DNA of 59,801 nucleotides from Stercoripulliclostridium_A sp963642145 (GCA_963642145.1 CAVIFU010000005.1:1-59801); one strand, 5' to 3'; shown: positions 48,275-56,633, counted from the stretch's first letter. A program made the numbers and translations. Notes: generated by a model from the sequence alone, not told the origin.

Positions 48275-48723
48275 TAACAGTCACCGCCTTCTTCGGATAC
48301 TTGATTGCCTGCTTCCGCTTCTTTCTTGGCAAATTTGCACTTGATAGGCAATTTGTTTGCCGCAAGACGGAGAGCTTCTCTTGCTACGTTCTCGGGGATT
48401 CCTGCCATCTCGAACATAACTCTGCCCGGTTTTACAACTGCTACCCAGAACTCGGGAGCACCTTTACCGGAACCCATACGAGCTTCGGCGGGATGCTTGG
48501 TTACGGGTTTGTGGGGGAAGATGTTTACCCATACTTGACCGCCACGCTTGATATATCTGGTCATTGCAACACGGGCTGCTTCGATCTGATTGCTCTTGAT
48601 CCATCCCGGTTCGGTGGCTACGAGTGCGTACTCGCCGTATGCGATTACGTTGCCTCTGAGCGCCTTACCGGTCATTCTGCCGCGGTGTTGTTTTCTTCTT
48701 TTTACTCTTTTAGGCATTAACAT
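48274..48723 (-). CDS. rplP: 50S ribosomal protein L16
   Basis: A 149-aa A-site protein: MLMPKRVKRRKQHRGRMTG start and GKGAPEFWVAVVKPGRVMFE. The first ATG fits both AGGAGG at 9 nt and the ML-PKR start of the family. Overlaps rpmC and rpsC at single bases. Confidence 0.98.
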   Translation of the reverse strand: MLMPKRVKRRKQHRGRMTGKALRGNVIAYGEYALVATEPGWIKSNQIEAARVAMTRYIKRGGQVWVNIFPHKPVTKHPAEARMGSGKGAPEFWVAVVKPGRVMFEMAGIPENVAREALRLAANKLPIKCKFAKKEAEAGNQVSEEGGDC

Positions 48724-49454
48724 TAGTCGTTACCTCCTTTTTTGAAGGTCTCACCTTTGTATATCCACGTCTTGACGCCGATAACACCATAGGTGGTATG
48801 TGCGATTGCGAAGCCGTAATCGATGTTTGCACGGATGGTTTGTAGCGGTATGGAGCCCTCGTGATAGTTCTCGCTTCTCGCTATTTCTGCGCCGTCGAGA
48901 CGTCCGGAAACCATGGTCTTGATACCTTTGGCGCCCGCTCTCATTGCGCGTCCCATCGCGTTCTTCATCGCTCTACGGAAGGGAGTTCTCTTTTCGAGTG
49001 CGGCGGCAATGTTCTCTGCAACGATTTGTGCGTCCATATCGGAGTTCTTTACTTCGTGAACGTTGACGTTGAAGGTCTTGTCCGGTCCGACGATCTTCCT
49101 TACGGCGGCGTTGATTTCGTCGATGCCCTTAACCTTTTGGGTGGGGGCTGCGGTAGCCGTGGTGCCTTCTGCGGTAGCGGTTGCCGCTACGGCTGCATCC
49201 TTGGACTTGTTCATCTTGCCGATAGCAACTCCTACTCTGCCGCAATAAATGTCTATAAGAACGTTCTTGTCCGCTACCCTGCGGATAACGATCTTGGAGA
49301 TCATTGCGTCGTAGTAGTTCTTCTTGATGTAATTACGGATTTCGTTATCCTCTTTGAGGTATTTGCCGAAATTCTTTTTATCTGCGTACCATACGCTGTC
49401 GTGGGCGGCGTTGATACCAACTCTTAAACCATGCGGATTAACTTTTTGACCCAT
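48723..49454 (-). CDS. rpsC: 30S ribosomal protein S3, with insertion in the KH-domain GxxG loop
   Basis: A 243-aa S3 at the mRNA entry channel. Both ends are standard (MGQKVNPHGLRVG; TTYGVIGVKTWIYKGE) and the ATG has AGGAGG at 9 nt; a longer in-frame start lies inside rplV and is rejected. The KH domain normally reads VIGKGGSEVE; here VAIGK (76-80) runs into about 29 low-complexity residues rich in Ala, Thr and Lys (81-109) before KG-IDEINAAVRK. The C-terminal domain (FRRAMKNAMGRAMRAGAKGIK) is unaffected. Confidence 0.97.
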   Translation of the reverse strand: MGQKVNPHGLRVGINAAHDSVWYADKKNFGKYLKEDNEIRNYIKKNYYDAMISKIVIRRVADKNVLIDIYCGRVGVAIGKMNKSKDAAVAATATAEGTTATAAPTQKVKGIDEINAAVRKIVGPDKTFNVNVHEVKNSDMDAQIVAENIAAALEKRTPFRRAMKNAMGRAMRAGAKGIKTMVSGRLDGAEIARSENYHEGSIPLQTIRANIDYGFAIAHTTYGVIGVKTWIYKGETFKKGGND

Positions 49455-49467
49455 TTGGTATGTCCTC

Positions 49468-49854
49468 CTATTTAGCGGCGTCAAGTATGACGGTGATGTG
49501 GGTAGTGCGCTTCATAATGCTATGACCTCTGCCCTTGGACGCGGCGCGATAGCGTTTGAGCGTCCTGCCCTCGTCTGCGAAGCACTCTGCTACATACAAG
49601 GTGTCCTTGTTCATGCCGAGGTTGTTCTCCGCATTGGCGGCCGCACTGTTGAGAACTTTGAGTACGGGAGCGCAGGAGGATTTGTTAGCCGTTTTGAGTA
49701 TGGCGGCTGCCTCTTTGTAGCTCTTGTTGCGGATAATATCCAATACCGCGCGGACTTTGTAAGGGGAAATCCTAATGGATTTAGCCACCGCGTAAGGACG
49801 AGTATCCTTGTTCTCTATTCTTGCTTTAGCTTTTTCTTTAACTCTGGTTGCCAT
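49468..49854 (-). CDS. rplV: 50S ribosomal protein L22
   Basis: A 128-aa exit-tunnel protein; AVAKSIRISPYKVRAVLDII and the tip loop RYRAASKGRGHSIMKRTTHI. About 16 basic residues (ATRVKEKAKARIENKDT) precede the usual start. Confidence 0.97.
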   Translation of the reverse strand: MATRVKEKAKARIENKDTRPYAVAKSIRISPYKVRAVLDIIRNKSYKEAAAILKTANKSSCAPVLKVLNSAAANAENNLGMNKDTLYVAECFADEGRTLKRYRAASKGRGHSIMKRTTHITVILDAAK

Positions 49855-49864
49855 TGTCGACCTC

Positions 49865-50146
49865 CTACTTCTTAGCCGCGGCGGCTTTGTTGCCGGAGTG
49901 GTTGGGGAATACTCTTGTGGGAGCGAACTCGCCGAGTTTAAGTCCTACCATATCTTCCGTGATATATACCGGCACGTGCTTCTTGCCGTCGTGAACTGCG
50001 ATGGTATGTCCGACGAATTCGGGGAATATTGTCGAAGCTCTCGACCATGTCTTGACGGGTTTCTTATCTCCCGATTCGTTCATCGCGATGATTTTCTTCA
50101 TAAGGCTCTCTTCGCAATAAGGGCCTTTTTTAACGGATCTGCTCAT
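49865..50146 (-). CDS. rpsS: 30S ribosomal protein S19
   Basis: A 93-aa head protein: SRSVKKGPYCEESLMKKI and FVGHTIAVHDGKKHVPVYI. Confidence 0.98.
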   Translation of the reverse strand: MSRSVKKGPYCEESLMKKIIAMNESGDKKPVKTWSRASTIFPEFVGHTIAVHDGKKHVPVYITEDMVGLKLGEFAPTRVFPNHSGNKAAAAKK

Positions 50147-50157
50147 CTGTGTGCCTC

Positions 50158-50985
50158 CTAATTAATACGCTTGATGATCATCTTGTCGGATCTGGCCTTC
50201 TTGTTACGGGTCTTATATCCGAGTGCGGGCTTGCCCCACGGAGTTACAGGCGTAGACATACCGATCGGGCTCTTGCCTTCGCCACCGCCGTGCGGGTGAT
50301 CGCAGGGGTTCATTACAACGCCGCGGACGGTAGGTTTGACGCCCATATGACGTTTTCTGCCTGCTTTGCCCAAACTGACGTTCTCGTGCTCGATGTTGCC
50401 GACCGTTCCGATAGTCGCTTTGCAGCGGAGAGATACGTATCTCATTTCGCCGGAAGGCATACGAAGAGTCGCTTTGTTGTTCTCTTTTGCCATAAGTTGT
50501 GCGCTTACGCCTGCGGAACGAGCGATTTGTCCGCCCTTGCCCGGTAAGAGCTCTATATTATGAACAGTGGTACCTACGGGGATGTCTTGGAGCATAAGTG
50601 CGTTGCCTGCCTTGATGTCGGCGCCGGCGCCGCTTACTACGGAATCGCCTACGTTAAGTCCGAGAGGGCAAAGTATATACTTCTTTTCGCCGTCTGCATA
50701 CGCAAGAAGAGCTATGTTCGCGCTACGGTTGGGATCGTATTGGACCGATACTACTTTTGCGGGAATACCGTCTTTGTTGCGTTTGAAATCTATGATTCTG
50801 TACTTGGTTCTGTTGCCTCCGCCGATGTGCCTTACGGTAATCCTGCCGCGGTTGTTTCTGCCACCGGTCTTGTTGATGCTGACGAGGAGGCTCTTTTCCG
50901 CTTTGTCGGAAGTGATTTCCGCATAATCGGATACGCTCATGTTGCGGCGTGCGGGGGAAGTGGGTTTGTATTTAATAACTGCCAT
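50158..50985 (-). CDS. rplB: 50S ribosomal protein L2
   Basis: A 275-aa protein needed for peptidyl transfer; KYKPTSPARRNM start, GGRNNRGRITVRHIGGG, and MNPCDHPHGGGEGKSPIG with the conserved His. Confidence 0.98.
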   Translation of the reverse strand: MAVIKYKPTSPARRNMSVSDYAEITSDKAEKSLLVSINKTGGRNNRGRITVRHIGGGNRTKYRIIDFKRNKDGIPAKVVSVQYDPNRSANIALLAYADGEKKYILCPLGLNVGDSVVSGAGADIKAGNALMLQDIPVGTTVHNIELLPGKGGQIARSAGVSAQLMAKENNKATLRMPSGEMRYVSLRCKATIGTVGNIEHENVSLGKAGRKRHMGVKPTVRGVVMNPCDHPHGGGEGKSPIGMSTPVTPWGKPALGYKTRNKKARSDKMIIKRIN

Positions 50986-51002
50986 TACTGTATCCTCCTC
51001 TA

Positions 51003-51293
51003 TTACGACAAGCTCTCGAAGAATTCGATTGCCTTGCTATCCGCGGTAAGAGAAACGTATGCCTTTTTGTAAGAAGCGGTCTTGCCTTCGGTAGCGCCTC
51101 TCCTTCTGATTTTGCCGTTTACCCTTACGGTGTTGACTTTGTCTACGGATACGTTAAAAATGCTCTCTACCGCGTGCCTGATTTGGGTCTTGGTAGCGTC
51201 CTTTTTAACGATGAAAACGTATTTCTTAGCATGTATTCCGTCATAGCTCTTCTCGGAGAGGACGGGTTTAAGAATGATATCGTAATTACTCAT
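51003..51293 (-). CDS. rplW: 50S ribosomal protein L23
   Basis: A 96-aa exit-site protein (SNYDIILKPVLSEKSYD). The ATG overlaps the rplD stop as TAATG; a longer frame upstream is inside rplD and rejected. Confidence 0.97.
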   Translation of the reverse strand: MSNYDIILKPVLSEKSYDGIHAKKYVFIVKKDATKTQIRHAVESIFNVSVDKVNTVRVNGKIRRRGATEGKTASYKKAYVSLTADSKAIEFFESLS

Positions 51294-51916
51294 TATGCGT
51301 ATACCTCCATAAGAGCGTTGACGGCGTCGAGTGTGAATATGCACTTGTTAACGCGTACGAGGTCGTATACGTTGAGGAGCGCGACGTCGGAAAGAGTGAG
51401 GCTTGCGATGTTGCCGCCGGCACGAAGAAGGGTATCGTCTTTGCCGTTAGTAACGATCAGCGTGGTCTTTTCGGCGCCGATATTCTTAAGCGCGGTAGCT
51501 ACGAGCTTCGTCTTGGGTTCGGCAAGATCAAACTTATCCACGATAAGGAGATCGCCGTCGGCAAGCTTGGCGCTCAACGCACTGCAAAGCGCGCCTACTC
51601 TCATTTGTTTATTGATCTTTTTGCTGTAATCTCTGGGCTTCGGAGCAAAGACTACGCCGCCGTGGTACCATTGCGGTGCGCGAATGCTGCCTTGACGGGC
51701 TCTGCCGGTGCCCTTTTGACGCCAAGGCTTCCTGCCGCCTCCGCGTACTTCGGTACGGGTCAACGCCGATTTGGTGCCTTGTCTTTTGTTGGCGAGTTGC
51801 GCTACCACTACTTGGTGGATAAGAGGCTCATTGTAGTCTCTTCCGAATATTTCTTCGTTCAACTCGACGGTTCCTACCTTTTGACCTAGGGTGTTAATAA
51901 CATTTGCTTCTATCAT
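51293..51916 (-). CDS. rplD: 50S ribosomal protein L4
   Basis: A 207-aa tunnel protein: QKGTGRARQGSIRAPQWYHGG marks the extended loop. L4 represses the S10 operon in E. coli; whether it does so here is unknown. Confidence 0.98.
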   Translation of the reverse strand: MIEANVINTLGQKVGTVELNEEIFGRDYNEPLIHQVVVAQLANKRQGTKSALTRTEVRGGGRKPWRQKGTGRARQGSIRAPQWYHGGVVFAPKPRDYSKKINKQMRVGALCSALSAKLADGDLLIVDKFDLAEPKTKLVATALKNIGAEKTTLIVTNGKDDTLLRAGGNIASLTLSDVALLNVYDLVRVNKCIFTLDAVNALMEVYA

Positions 51917-51935
51917 ATCGGTATCTCCTTAAGCC

Positions 51936-52592
51936 TTATTTGAACCACTTGGAGCCACCGGACTTTTTGAGGCTGTCCTTGATCTGTACAAGGGAGCCCT
52001 TGGGTCCCGGAAGTCCGCCCGCGATAAGCAATACGTTACGCGCGGCATCTACTTTGACTACTTCCAAGTTCTGTATGGTTACTTGTTCATGGCCGTATTG
52101 TCCTGCCATCTTCTTGTTCTTGAAAACGCGAGAAGGGCTGCTGTTTGCACTCAAAGAACCGACTTCCCTATGAACGGGACCTGCGCCGTGCGTCATGGGG
52201 AGACGATGGGTGTTCCATCTTTGGATTGCGCCGGTGTAGCCGCGACCTCTGGTGGTGCCTACTACGTCTACTTTGTCGCCTACCGCAAATGCGTCGCACT
52301 TGATCTCGGTGCCTACGGGATATGCGGAGCAATCATCCAAACGGAACTCTCTGATGTATCTCTTGGGAGCTGCGTTAGCTTGCTTGAATTGTCCTTGATC
52401 GGGTTTGTTGACATTGTTTGCCTTTACCTCGCCGTAACCTACCTTGACCGCGTCGTATCCGTCCTTAGCAACGGTCTTGACTTGGAGCACCGTGCACGGA
52501 CCCGCTTCCACTACGGTAACGGGAATCATGGTTCCGTCTTGGGTAAAAATTTGGCTCATTCCGAGTTTTGTACCTAAAATAGCTTTCTTCAT
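51936..52592 (-). CDS. rplC: 50S ribosomal protein L3
   Basis: A 218-aa protein (AILGTKLGMSQIFTQDG, THGAGPVHREVGSLSANSSP). AGGAGG upstream. Confidence 0.98.
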   Translation of the reverse strand: MKKAILGTKLGMSQIFTQDGTMIPVTVVEAGPCTVLQVKTVAKDGYDAVKVGYGEVKANNVNKPDQGQFKQANAAPKRYIREFRLDDCSAYPVGTEIKCDAFAVGDKVDVVGTTRGRGYTGAIQRWNTHRLPMTHGAGPVHREVGSLSANSSPSRVFKNKKMAGQYGHEQVTIQNLEVVKVDAARNVLLIAGGLPGPKGSLVQIKDSLKKSGGSKWFK

Positions 52593-52607
52593 ATTCGAGC
52601 CTCCTTA

Positions 52608-52916
52608 TTAGAGCTTGATTTGGATATCAACGCCGGACGCAAGGTCGAGCTTCATAAGAGCGTCGACGGTCCTCATCGAGCTGTTGTAGATATCTATCAA
52701 GCGTTTGTGGGTGCGGAGCTCGAACTGCTCTCTGCTGTCCTTATATTTGTGAGGAGAGCGGAGTATGGTTACGATTTCCTTTTCCGTGGGTAGCGGGATA
52801 GGACCCGAGATGCTCGCGCCGGTGCTTTGGGCGGCAGCGATTATCTTGGCACACGAGTCGTCTATCAAGCTGTGGTCGTAAGCTTTAAGTTTGATTCTGA
52901 TCTTTTGACCTGCCAT
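52608..52916 (-). CDS. rpsJ: 30S ribosomal protein S10 / NusE
   Basis: A 102-aa head protein and antitermination factor (KIRIKLKAYDHSLIDDS, SPHKYKDSREQFELRTHKRL). First gene of the S10-spc cluster, AGGAGG at 9 nt. Confidence 0.98.
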   Translation of the reverse strand: MAGQKIRIKLKAYDHSLIDDSCAKIIAAAQSTGASISGPIPLPTEKEIVTILRSPHKYKDSREQFELRTHKRLIDIYNSSMRTVDALMKLDLASGVDIQIKL

Positions 52917-53124
52917 TTATTTTGTGTCCTCCTGAAATTATCTCAGTCTCATACACACGGAGCCGTGTGTGTCGCTCTTCGGGATAAATAAAAGGCTTTC
53001 GCCTAAATCTTATCTTTTGGGAGCTTTTTCGCGTATCCTCCGGAATTGACGCCCATGCGAACGCAATATTCCATCTTAAGTTACCTAATCGGGCGGTTTA
53101 TGGAGTAAATCCCCGAACACGAAC
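52917..53124 (-). promoter_or_regulatory. Leader of the S10 operon
   Basis: About 208 nt from the predicted +1 to rpsJ without an open frame. Visible folds: AGGC-GAAA-GCCT followed by TTTTATTT (GNRA loop plus U-rich run, attenuator-like), ACACACG-GCTC-CGTGTGT, and CTGA/TTCAG just before the AGGAGG. A leader of this size suggests feedback control; the ligand is unknown. Confidence 0.5.
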
Positions 53125-53130
53125 AGTGGT

Positions 53131-53159
53131 ATAATACCAAAGTAGTCGCCTTATGTCAA
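53131..53159 (-). promoter_or_regulatory. Promoter of the S10 operon
   Basis: Minus strand: consensus TTGACA (53154-53159), 17 bp, TATTAT (53131-53136). Confidence 0.92.
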
Positions 53160-53205
53160 ACAAATTTTATGACTTTTTTATATTTTTTTTGAGATTTTTT
53201 GTGCT
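53160..53205 (-). promoter_or_regulatory. Phased A-tracts upstream of the S10 promoter (UP element / bent DNA)
   Basis: On the minus strand A-runs lie at 53165-53168, 53174-53179, 53183-53190 and 53195-53200, centred 10, 10 and 11 bp apart, directly upstream of the -35 box. Such phasing predicts curvature and an alpha-CTD-binding UP element. Confidence 0.65.
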
Positions 53206-53227
53206 CTTGTGGTTACGCTACTTTCGC

Positions 53228-53245
53228 ACCACAATATATTGTGGT
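53228..53245. promoter_or_regulatory. 18-bp perfect palindrome, candidate operator
   Basis: ACCACAATATATTGTGGT equals its own complement. It lies between the divergent S10 and uxaC promoters, about 70 bp beyond the S10 -35 box and 130 bp before the uxaC -35 box. The regulator is unknown. The rest of the 53245-53376 gap is AT-rich and holds an alternating CG run (53319-53335). Confidence 0.45.
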
Positions 53246-53376
53246 TGGCAGAAAAAAATAATTTATTTTCGTCACGCGATATTTTATAAACGCGCACATC
53301 GAAACGACGATTTCGACTACGCGCGCGTGCGCGCGGGTACCATAATATATATGTAACACGAACCTTAATTCTATGC

Positions 53377-53405
53377 TTGCAAACGGAGCGCCGGCAGTGT
53401 ATAAT
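53377..53405 (+). promoter_or_regulatory. Promoter of uxaC
   Basis: TTGCAA (53377-53382), 17 bp, TATAAT (53400-53405). The predicted leader is only 12 nt, just enough for ACGGAGG. Confidence 0.82.
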
Positions 53406-53423
53406 CTAATTAACGGAGGTAAT

Positions 53424-54848
53424 ATGAAAGACTTTTTAGCAGATGATTTTATGCTCGACACGCCTACTGCGGTGGAGATATATAACGAAATAAAGGACTT
53501 GCCTATAATAGATTACCACTGCCATTTGTCGGCAACGGAAATAGATTACAAAGGCAACAATAGAAAAACGATAACGGAACTGTGGTTGGACAACGACCAC
53601 TACAAGTGGCGCGCAATGCGCAATATGGGCGTCGCCGAGGAATACATAACCAAGACGCCGCATGAACGCTATGCAAACAACACGTACAAAGATTACGACC
53701 GTTTTGTAGCCTACGCTACAATAATGCCCTATATGGCAGGACATCCGCTATATGCGTTCACGGCAATGGAACTCAAAAAATACTTTGGAATAACCAAGCC
53801 GCTCAACAACGATACCGCAGATGAGATTTACGAAAAAGCCAACGCCGTAGCCAAAGAACTCACTCCCAAAAAAATCATAGCGGACTCTAACGTGGAGACG
53901 ATAATCACCACCAACGACCCGGCGGAAGATCTACGCGCTCATATGGACCTCCGGCAGGAAGGATACGAGGTAAACGTATTGCCCGGATTCCGCCCCGACC
54001 AAGCGCTCGGCATCGAAAAAGAGCCGTTTGCAAAATATCTCGCTCTTTTGGGCATGATGGCGGATCACCCGATAAAGACATTTGACGACTTGAAAATCGC
54101 GCTTAGCAACAGACTCGACCTGTTTACCATGCTCGGTTGCGTAGCTTCCGACCACGGACTCGACACCGCCGTATACTGCCCTATAGGCGAAGCCGAAGCC
54201 GACAACGCATTGCAAAAAGCTCTTGCCGGCAAATCGCTAACGAGGCGTGAAACAGACGGTTACAAAACCGAGCTCCTACTATTCTTAGCCCGTGAGTATC
54301 ATGCGCGCAACATCGTAATGGAGTTGCATTTCGGTTGCTTACGCAACGCAAACAGCCATCTTTTGGAATTTATCGGTAAAGACGCCGGATTCGATTGCAT
54401 GCGCTCTTACACAGGCGTTGACGCTCTCTATGCGCTACTCGACAGGCTTAACTCGGACGGTATTTTGCCTAAGACCATACTCTTCTCGCTCAATCCGCAA
54501 GACAACGACGTGCTCGTAACGCTGATGGGCGCGTTCAATAATGCCGGAGTTAAAGGCTATGTCCAGCAAGGGTGCGCCTGGTGGTTCAACGATAACAAAA
54601 TCGGTATCGAACGTCAAATTGCCACTTACGCAAGCGGCGCGCCGATAGACACATTCCTCGGCATGCTTACCGACAGCAGGAGCTTCCTCTCCTATCCGCG
54701 CCACGATTATTTCAGACGGATACTTTCAAATTACCTCGGCGGATTGGTAGAGCACGGAGAATATCCGGCATCGGAACTAAACAGGCTCAAACAAATTGCA
54801 CGCGACATCGCGTACTACAATGTAAAAAAATATTTCAACTTGGACTAA
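53424..54848 (+). CDS. uxaC: Glucuronate/uronate isomerase
   Basis: A 474-aa amidohydrolase-fold enzyme that turns glucuronate into fructuronate (or galacturonate into tagaturonate). IIDYHCHLSATEI (metal His pair), ELWLDNDHYKWRAMRNMGV and KYFGITKPLNNDTADEIYE are typical of UxaC. The ATG at 53424 has GGAGG at 5-6 nt; a longer frame starts before the promoter and is rejected. It stands alone, without uxuA or uxaB partners nearby, and ends in a strong terminator. Confidence 0.95.
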   Translation: MKDFLADDFMLDTPTAVEIYNEIKDLPIIDYHCHLSATEIDYKGNNRKTITELWLDNDHYKWRAMRNMGVAEEYITKTPHERYANNTYKDYDRFVAYATIMPYMAGHPLYAFTAMELKKYFGITKPLNNDTADEIYEKANAVAKELTPKKIIADSNVETIITTNDPAEDLRAHMDLRQEGYEVNVLPGFRPDQALGIEKEPFAKYLALLGMMADHPIKTFDDLKIALSNRLDLFTMLGCVASDHGLDTAVYCPIGEAEADNALQKALAGKSLTRRETDGYKTELLLFLAREYHARNIVMELHFGCLRNANSHLLEFIGKDAGFDCMRSYTGVDALYALLDRLNSDGILPKTILFSLNPQDNDVLVTLMGAFNNAGVKGYVQQGCAWWFNDNKIGIERQIATYASGAPIDTFLGMLTDSRSFLSYPRHDYFRRILSNYLGGLVEHGEYPASELNRLKQIARDIAYYNVKKYFNLD

Positions 54849-54854
54849 AAACAT

Positions 54855-54885
54855 AAAAGCCGTCGGGAGTTCCCGACGGCTTTTT
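54855..54885. terminator. Bidirectional terminator after uxaC
   Basis: GCCGTCGGGA pairs with TCCCGACGGC (54859-54880), flanked by AAAA and TTTTT, serving uxaC and probably the convergent hydrolase gene. Confidence 0.92.
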
Positions 54886-54914
54886 GCATATGTTGTTTAG
54901 ATATCTCGCGCCGC

Positions 54915-55835
54915 TCATAGGCGCGATTCGTTTTCCTTGACAAAGCTCACGACGCATTCTTCAAACTCTCGGGGATGTTTGACCATCGAACGCGCATGTA
55001 TGCAATCGTCAAACACATGCGTATCGGAGTCGCGCCTCGCCTCGGACAGCATGATGAAATTTTTGAAGTCAACGACTTTGTCCGCCCTACTGTGTATCAT
55101 CAATATCGGTTTTGTAGATTCGGACACGTAGCGCAAAGCGTCACACTCCCTAAGGTCTATACCGAACCCTATCTTAGCAACGAGCGACAAAGACGGCATC
55201 ATCATTCTACGCAACGCCTCGGAGCCGACGTAGCGCGTAAGCAAACCCTCGAAATTGGCGTAGCCGCAATACTCTATAACGTACACGATCCTATCGTCTA
55301 AACTGCCGACCATCATTGCCGTTGCCGCGCCCATGCTCTCGCCGAATACGGCAAAGAGCGCGTCGCCGTGCTCCGATTGCAGAACGTCTATCCAATCGAT
55401 GACGTCGTATTTTTCGCACGCGCCGAAGGTCACGCTGTCGCCGCCGCTGTAACCCGAACGCCGATGATCGGGAATAAAGACGTCGTAACCGAGCGACAAA
55501 AACATATTCAGATACTTAAATTGCGACACCGAACAGGAATTGTGCCCGTGCAGAGAAATCATTATTTTCTTGCCGTCGCCGACATCGGACTTGTAGTATC
55601 TCGCGAACAGCTCATAACCGTAACGCGACGTGCGACGGTACTCTTTGTACGGAATATCGAGCCACTCGCGTTTGAAGCCCTTCTCTTTGGTTTCGTACTC
55701 GACGAGGAAGTCAAAATCACGCTTTTTGGGCTGGAACAAACGGTTTTTGCAGATATAATATAAAAAAAAGTGATACCCCACCGTTAAGAGGAGCACCACT
55801 CCGAATGCTATCAACGCATAACCCCAAGACGGCAT
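54915..55835 (-). CDS. Membrane-anchored alpha/beta hydrolase
   Basis: A 306-aa protein with one N-terminal membrane helix (about 7-28) and a serine-hydrolase domain. Oxyanion-hole LHGHNS (95-100), nucleophile elbow GESMGA (165-170; Ser167), Asp252 or Asp256 in HSRADKVVDF and His280 in DDCIHARS give a complete triad. This form (YqkD/FrsA-like dienelactone-type) is common in Clostridia; the substrate is unknown. Its ATG overlaps the regulator gene stop as TAATG, so both are read together. Confidence 0.88.
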   Translation of the reverse strand: MPSWGYALIAFGVVLLLTVGYHFFLYYICKNRLFQPKKRDFDFLVEYETKEKGFKREWLDIPYKEYRRTSRYGYELFARYYKSDVGDGKKIMISLHGHNSCSVSQFKYLNMFLSLGYDVFIPDHRRSGYSGGDSVTFGACEKYDVIDWIDVLQSEHGDALFAVFGESMGAATAMMVGSLDDRIVYVIEYCGYANFEGLLTRYVGSEALRRMMMPSLSLVAKIGFGIDLRECDALRYVSESTKPILMIHSRADKVVDFKNFIMLSEARRDSDTHVFDDCIHARSMVKHPREFEECVVSFVKENESRL

Positions 55836-56530
55836 TAACGCGCCTCGTTGGCTATTTTTTCCAGCTCATCGAGCTTGAGAATGACTATTTCGTCCTTGCG
55901 GTAAGCGATAATGCCTTCCGCTTTCATATTCATCATCTCCCTCGACATGGACGGGCGCGACACGTTAAGGTAGTCTGCCATCTCGTTACGATTGATACCG
56001 AGGTGTATCGTAGCCGTGCCTTGGAGGAGATATTTGTCATAGAAGAGCTTGGCAATTTTGCCGCGCATACTCTTGATTTTGAGGTACTTGGCGTCGTTAT
56101 CGATATTGCCGATGCGCTCGGCAAGGTACGTCATGGTATTCTCCAAAAGTTTTTGGTGATGCGGACAGCACTTCTCGCAACGCGCGACGATCGTATCGAT
56201 GGCGATATAGAGAATCGTGGAATCCTCCGAAAGTACCACCGACGTCTTGTAGGTGCGATCCCCTGCGTATCCGTCAACCTCGCCGAACATATCGCCGGCG
56301 TAAAGCTCCCCGCAATTTTCCAACGTGCCGTTGGGTTTTTTGACAAACTTAACGGCGGAACCGGACAAAATAATGCCTATCTCTGTAACGGGCGCACCGA
56401 TCTCCGCGACGACTCTGCCGCGAGAATACTTGTTGATGTGCGCGCGAAGGCAGTCAAAGATCTTGTTTATCTCTTTGTCGTCAAAGTTATAAAACAGCTT
56501 ATTCTTTCTCAAAAGTCTGAAAATATTCAT
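55835..56530 (-). CDS. Crp/Fnr-family transcriptional regulator
   Basis: A 231-aa regulator: cyclic-nucleotide-binding fold (about 15-125; GELYAGDMFGEVDGYAGDRTY), long helix, and winged helix-turn-helix (about 170-220; NRNEMADYLNVSRPSMSREMMNMKAEGII, read in parts). No N-terminal FeS cysteines, though CEKCCPHH occurs near residue 118-125. The effector is unknown. AGGAGAGAGT precedes the ATG. A TATGTGACATA palindrome inside its own promoter suggests autoregulation. Confidence 0.92.
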   Translation of the reverse strand: MNIFRLLRKNKLFYNFDDKEINKIFDCLRAHINKYSRGRVVAEIGAPVTEIGIILSGSAVKFVKKPNGTLENCGELYAGDMFGEVDGYAGDRTYKTSVVLSEDSTILYIAIDTIVARCEKCCPHHQKLLENTMTYLAERIGNIDNDAKYLKIKSMRGKIAKLFYDKYLLQGTATIHLGINRNEMADYLNVSRPSMSREMMNMKAEGIIAYRKDEIVILKLDELEKIANEAR

Positions 56531-56577
56531 ACTCTCTCCTTCTTGCGCCTTGGTTGCATATGTTACAAATCAAAAAT

Positions 56578-56606
56578 ATTATACTATGTCACATATATTT
56601 TTGCAA
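56578..56606 (-). promoter_or_regulatory. Promoter of the regulator-hydrolase operon with internal palindrome
   Basis: Minus strand: TTGCAA (56601-56606), 17 bp, TATAAT (56578-56583). The spacer holds TATGT-C-ACATA (56585-56595 on the + strand), a TGTGA-like inverted repeat of the sort Crp/Fnr proteins bind. Confidence 0.8.
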
Positions 56607-56624
56607 GACTTTTGGCGGATTTTG

Positions 56625-56633
56625 TGCTATGAT
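56625..56633 (+). promoter_or_regulatory. Extended -10 promoter of the 56663 gene
   Basis: TG-C-TATGAT (TG at 56625-56626, -10 at 56628-56633) without a good -35 box at 17-18 bp. The palindromic TTGCAA at 56601 is shared with the divergent promoter at an unfavourable 21-bp spacing. Confidence 0.45.
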
